Positions 60,426-64,000 of a stretch of 64,000 nucleotides of DNA are shown piece after piece; the first letter of the stretch is position 1, and each line of letters begins with the position of its first letter. A model generated the notes under the pieces. It had not been told where the DNA came from. It made no database searches and saw only the letters and a program-made list of their open reading frames with translations. A program made the translations under genes and the position numbers. Source of the DNA: JAAYTL01 sp031460505 (lineage in GTDB: Bacteria; Bacillota; Clostridia; Tissierellales; Tissierellaceae); assembly GCA_031460505.1 (NCBI GenBank), contig JAVKTT010000004.1, positions 186,001-250,000 of the forward strand. The letters are read 5' to 3'.

Positions 60426-61604
60426 ATGTCAAAAGTCAAAGACAATCTATTATTTAAACTTCTTGTTGCAATCATAATTGGTGTTGTTGTAGGTTTACTT
60501 GTTAATGAAACTATCATTGGTATTCTAATGACAATCAAAGAAATCGTAGGCCAATTTATCTTCTTCTGTGTACCACTTATAATTATAGGATTTATTACAC
60601 CAGCTATTGTTGAATTAAAGTCAAATGCGACAAAAATGCTTGGTGCAACTTTAGCTATAGCATATACCTCTTCAGTACTTGGTGGTACATTTTCAGCAAT
60701 TTCAGGGTATGCAATCATTCCAAAACTTAACATTCCAACTGATGTGGCATCATTAAAAGAACTTCCTAATTTAGTATTTCAATTAAACATTCCTCCGATA
60801 CTATCAGTTATGTCAGCACTTGTATTTTCAATAATGATAGGTTTAGCAATTAATTGGACTAAGTCTAAGAACTTGGAGAGTATATTTCAGGAGTTTAATA
60901 AAGTGATATTGGCAGTTGTAAATAAAATGGTAATACCTGCACTTCCAATATTCATAGCAACTACATTTGCATCTCTTTCATATGAGGGTAGTATAACTAG
61001 GCAGTTACCAGTATTCATAAGTATTATAATTATTGTGTTAGTTGCTCATTGGATATGGATTGCATTGCTTTATGCCCTTGGTGGTGTTATTTCTAAAGAA
61101 AATCCATTAGAAGTACTTAAACATTATGGTCCTGCTTACGTTACAGCCCTTGGTACTATGTCATCAGCTGCGACTATGTCAGTGGCACTAGAAAGTGCAA
61201 GAAAATCTAAAGTACTAGATAGAGAAGTCATAGATTTTGTAATTCCATTTGGTGCAACAGCACATCTTTGCGGATCAGTAATTACAGAAGTTTTCTTTGT
61301 TATGACAATCTCTAAAATTATATATGGTCAGATTCCACCTGTTGGAACAATGATATTATTCATTATATTATTAGGATTATTTGCAGTAGCAGCGCCAGGA
61401 GTGCCTGGTGGCACAGTTATGGCATCTTTAGGTATAGTAACTGGTGTCTTAGGATTTGATACTGCAGGAGTAGCCTTATTAATGTCCATATTTGCTCTAC
61501 AAGATAGCTTTGGTACTGCATGTAATATCACTGGAGATGGTGCTATAGCTTTAATGATTACAGGAATATTTAAAAATAAGAAAAAGCAGGTTAAAACTAG
61601 TTAA
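60426..61604 (+). CDS. Dicarboxylate/amino acid:cation symporter
   Basis: A 392-residue DAACS-family transporter with about eight helices and two re-entrant loops. It keeps the Ser-rich MSSAATMSV loop near residue 240, PGVPGGTVMASLG and the NITGDGA substrate/cation site near 375. It moves glutamate, aspartate, serine/threonine or dicarboxylates with sodium or protons. An aspartate role would suit the carbamoyl-aspartate pathway but is unproven. AAGGAG lies before the ATG, and it is a single gene. Confidence 0.92.
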   Translation: MSKVKDNLLFKLLVAIIIGVVVGLLVNETIIGILMTIKEIVGQFIFFCVPLIIIGFITPAIVELKSNATKMLGATLAIAYTSSVLGGTFSAISGYAIIPKLNIPTDVASLKELPNLVFQLNIPPILSVMSALVFSIMIGLAINWTKSKNLESIFQEFNKVILAVVNKMVIPALPIFIATTFASLSYEGSITRQLPVFISIIIIVLVAHWIWIALLYALGGVISKENPLEVLKHYGPAYVTALGTMSSAATMSVALESARKSKVLDREVIDFVIPFGATAHLCGSVITEVFFVMTISKIIYGQIPPVGTMILFIILLGLFAVAAPGVPGGTVMASLGIVTGVLGFDTAGVALLMSIFALQDSFGTACNITGDGAIALMITGIFKNKKKQVKTS

Positions 61605-61622
61605 GTAGTATTCCTAAATATA

Positions 61623-61660
61623 AAAGACATCTGATAGTTTCAATTTATCAGATGTCTTTA
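61623..61660. terminator. Bidirectional terminator
   Basis: AAGACATCTGATA and TATCAGATGTCTT arms, T-rich afterwards, between the symporter and convergent PPC genes. Confidence 0.9.
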
Positions 61661-61673
61661 TTCTTATTTCATA

Positions 61674-62096
61674 TTAATTAAATTTCCAGAGATTAGCTCC
61701 TGTTTCTTCATCATATTCTCTATCTACTTTACCATCAATTACATCTACTATTAATTCTGCTGTAACACTCACTCTTGCAAAGTGCATATGTCCACCATAA
61801 ACTCTATTATCATCATGAGCTACTGAACCATGCAGATGTAGATATGCCTCTCCATCTTTTTCTGCTATATTACCTTCTAAACTAACAATTTCCATATCAC
61901 CTGTTAATTCTTTTATAAGATACTCTTTTGTATCAGCGGCGTATAAGCTAATTTCAACCTTATCAACTGCTGCCAGTCCTGATACTCTACCTAGACTAAT
62001 ATTTTCTTCTCTTGCAAGCTTTAATATTGAATCAATTAATTCTTCACCTTTTTGTAATCTAACTACATATTTGTCTTTAAATCTTCTGTATTCCAT
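61674..62096 (-). CDS. PPC/PCC (DUF296) domain protein
   Basis: About 140 residues of one PPC domain: YVVRLQKGEELIDSILKLA, a SLGRVSGLAAVDKVEIS strand pair and the metal-type HLHGSVAHDD...GGHMH stretch. In plants the domain occurs in AT-hook DNA-binding proteins; bacterial single-domain members form trimers of unknown function. ATG 62096 follows AGGAGGAAGGACAAA. The upstream frame to 62126 lacks a better site. Confidence 0.85.
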   Translation of the reverse strand: MEYRRFKDKYVVRLQKGEELIDSILKLAREENISLGRVSGLAAVDKVEISLYAADTKEYLIKELTGDMEIVSLEGNIAEKDGEAYLHLHGSVAHDDNRVYGGHMHFARVSVTAELIVDVIDGKVDREYDEETGANLWKFN

Positions 62097-62200
62097 TTTG
62101 TCCTTCCTCCTCCTAAAATCTGTCAATTTATAGATTTCATTATATCACTACTTTTCAATATTTTACATATACACTTTATTAACTAATAACTTCTATCAAG

Positions 62201-64000
62201 CTACTCTTCAAGCCTAATCTGTTGCAAGATCTCTTTTATATTTTTATTATCTATAGATTTTATTGTATTAGATATCAATTCCCGTCTTTCTTCTCTGCTT
62301 AAATTTCCTGAAATAATATTGTATAAGAAATCCTTAAATTTAATATAGTCTGCGGACTCTAAAACTTCTTTATTTAAACCAGTTATATTATGTCTGAGTG
62401 TCTCCTTACTCATTCTAACAAAAGTCAATCTAAAATCATCTATTCTTTCCAGGGCCTTATCTAAATCCTCCAAATATAAATCCATATAAAATACATATAT
62501 TGGAATATGGTTTTCTGTAACATCATATGCATCCCTTGCTCCTTCGTAGTCTTCTAAAAGAGATTTGTATCTACCTAATTCTGTATAATACATACTTCCT
62601 CTCTCTTCTATTGGAATTATTTCAAATGCTTTGTCAATTAAATCACTATACTCTAATTTAGAATCTTTACTCATATTCCCAACAACAACCAATAGTAAAG
62701 AACCATCATCATAAGCTTCCATATACCGATTAGCATATTCAATAGCCGTTTTTATATACTCTTGACGATTCTCCCAACCAAAAGCATATATTTTAGAAAG
62801 ATATATAAGTGCTTCCTCATTTTCTGGGTCTTTTTCTAAAATTTCTTCATAGTGGTCTATGGCCTTTTCATATTCCCACTTTTGTATAAAGTTCTCTCCT
62901 TTTGAAATTTGCCCTTTAATCTTAACAGTTGATAATTCATCATAAAACTTAATCAGAGGAATACTGCTTCCTACCATATTTCCTTCGCTATCAAATGCAT
63001 TAACCATAATTGAATATTCACTTCCGTGAAAAAATGAACCTAATATTGAAGTAGGTAATACTCTAAGTTCATTATCATCATCTCCATCATAGCCCATGAC
63101 ATCCACAAATCTACTTGCTTTTCGAATATCGATTTCGGTACTGGTCTCCTTGATATTAATATTTCCTTTACTATCCCTTATGGTTGTTCTAAACACACCA
63201 GTATTTGTTGGGTTATAAAAATTAACCGTTTGGATTTGATAATGCTCTGCACCATTTACTGGCTCCCATGATACTGTAAATTTGCTATTTTCTACAACTG
63301 TTCCAATCCCCGGGGACAATATCTCCATTGGTGATGCAAGTTCAAAATCAAAACGTGTATCATTATTTAATTCTAGGACCCAAATATTTTTTCTCAAATA
63401 AACTTTATTATATGCTATGGAAGGATTTATACCTATTCCAATATCATATCTACCAGATCTTAAGCCTAGAGTCTCAAACTCTCCATTTATATCAGTTATT
63501 CCTATTAAATCAGTATATCCTACATTGTAACCAGAGCCTTCTTTTTGGACGTAGATTTCTACAAAAGGCATAGGCTCTCCATCAAAACTTACCGTTCCTC
63601 TAATTTTGTACTCGCCTTTTAAACCCGTTACATATTCACTATACCATTCATTTCTTCTATCAGGAATGGGACTGCCAAATAGTGTATAATTATAATCATT
63701 TTTCTCTACTGCCTTATCAAAGTGTTTTCTGGCTAATTCTTCATTACCAGTAAAGGCAAGTATATTCCCCATTAAATAATCATATCTAGAATCTACTTCA
63801 TCACTATTATATATTTCCAGTATCTGATTTGCACCAGCATAATCTCTGTTTGCAAATAGACAATATGATTTATATAAATCACTAGTATATACTAATTCTA
63901 AATCTTCCTGTGTCTTACCCCATTCAATCCATTGACGGAGTCCATATGCATCTTGAGAAGCTAAATGTAAATCCATGATTTTAGAATATGCTGCAAAGTA
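62201..64000 (-). CDS. Large TPR protein with carboxypeptidase-regulatory-like domain (partial, 5' end beyond window)
   Basis: The frame is open from 62201 to the right edge. The Met at 63976 has no ribosome binding site, and the eight codons before it are in frame without a stop, so the true start is beyond the window. Visible parts are TPR-like helices at both ends (AGANQILEIY, AIDHYEEILEKDPENEEALIYLS), a CarboxypepD_reg-like domain (IRGTVSFDGEPMPFVEIYV) and a fibronectin-like strand (VSWEPVNGAEHYQIQ). It may be secreted or surface-anchored. I cannot assign a function. Confidence 0.75.
   Translation of the reverse strand, partial: YFAAYSKIMDLHLASQDAYGLRQWIEWGKTQEDLELVYTSDLYKSYCLFANRDYAGANQILEIYNSDEVDSRYDYLMGNILAFTGNEELARKHFDKAVEKNDYNYTLFGSPIPDRRNEWYSEYVTGLKGEYKIRGTVSFDGEPMPFVEIYVQKEGSGYNVGYTDLIGITDINGEFETLGLRSGRYDIGIGINPSIAYNKVYLRKNIWVLELNNDTRFDFELASPMEILSPGIGTVVENSKFTVSWEPVNGAEHYQIQTVNFYNPTNTGVFRTTIRDSKGNINIKETSTEIDIRKASRFVDVMGYDGDDDNELRVLPTSILGSFFHGSEYSIMVNAFDSEGNMVGSSIPLIKFYDELSTVKIKGQISKGENFIQKWEYEKAIDHYEEILEKDPENEEALIYLSKIYAFGWENRQEYIKTAIEYANRYMEAYDDGSLLLVVVGNMSKDSKLEYSDLIDKAFEIIPIEERGSMYYTELGRYKSLLEDYEGARDAYDVTENHIPIYVFYMDLYLEDLDKALERIDDFRLTFVRMSKETLRHNITGLNKEVLESADYIKFKDFLYNIISGNLSREERRELISNTIKSIDNKNIKEILQQIRLEE

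Noticed and set aside
62201..63976. Complete gene starting at the Met near 63976
   Set aside because: There is no ribosome binding site there, and the frame continues upstream in frame to the window end, so I treat it as partial.

Overview
The window is about 64 kb of AT-rich DNA. It looks like the chromosome of an anaerobic, amino-acid-fermenting Firmicute, in the broad Clostridia/Tissierellia range. The evidence is AGGAGG-type ribosome binding sites with occasional TTG/GTG starts, T-box leaders, a PerR-rubrerythrin oxidative stress pair, a clostridial ferredoxin, an indolepyruvate:ferredoxin oxidoreductase, a PyrK/PyrD-type dihydroorotate dehydrogenase and many one-gene or short operons closed by strong hairpin terminators. 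I see no rRNA, tRNA, prophage, transposase gene, CRISPR array or replication origin.

Layout. 0-2.9 kb: methylglyoxal synthase, FtsH and a small ferredoxin. 3-8 kb: a five-gene branched-chain amino acid ABC importer (livKHMGF order on the minus strand) behind a leucine-type T-box. 8.2-11 kb: an FAD/Rieske fusion oxidoreductase, apt and a DUF4332 protein. 11-14.1 kb: a YdjGHI-like membrane-stress cluster (TPM protein, zinc-ribbon protein, SPFH protein). 14.1-18.6 kb: a LolD/FtsX-type ABC system with a half-length AI-2E protein at its end. 18.7-25.8 kb: M29 aminopeptidase, FMN-binding lipoprotein, AI-2E transporter, membrane J-domain protein, cation efflux protein, L,D-transpeptidase, FMN reductase and a CC-motif protein. 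25.8-33.1 kb: a regulator with a heterodimeric ABC exporter, then a MacB-like fused ABC protein. 33.2-36.2 kb: an operon joining a GltD-like flavoprotein, an ODP-type diiron protein and an HD-GYP phosphodiesterase. 36.3-39.1 kb: small proteins, a DUF2207 protein and a free ATP-cone protein.

39.2-47.7 kb holds the most striking block. It contains threonine aldolase, a CBS protein and a PucR regulator, then a tightly packed operon of an M20 carbamoyl-amino-acid hydrolase, dihydroorotase, DUF3311, a sodium:solute symporter, PyrK and PyrD. With no pyrB, pyrE, pyrF or carAB present, and with a transporter, a ureidohydrolase and a PucR regulator, I read this as an orotate (pyrimidine) catabolic operon running orotate -> dihydroorotate -> carbamoyl-aspartate -> aspartate + NH3 + CO2. 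A perfect 11-bp inverted repeat lies just upstream and is the obvious candidate operator.

47.9-50 kb: a YaaL-like protein, signal peptidase I, and perR-rubrerythrin with a textbook promoter and PerR box. 50-54.4 kb: iorA-iorB-paaK-ACT behind a T-box whose specifier reads UUC (Phe). A Phe-starvation switch on these enzymes suggests they may run in the reductive direction, making phenylpyruvate from phenylacetate. 54.5-64 kb: RecQ, a YtrABC-like GntR/ABC operon, RtcB, a dicarboxylate/amino acid symporter, a PPC-domain protein and the 3' part of a large TPR protein that runs off the right edge.

Two repeat families stand out. A 30-bp element with TGAACA/TGTTCA ends sits immediately downstream of three minus-strand genes (ydjH, the MacB-like gene and recQ). 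A REP-like GGGGACA element lies upstream of recQ.
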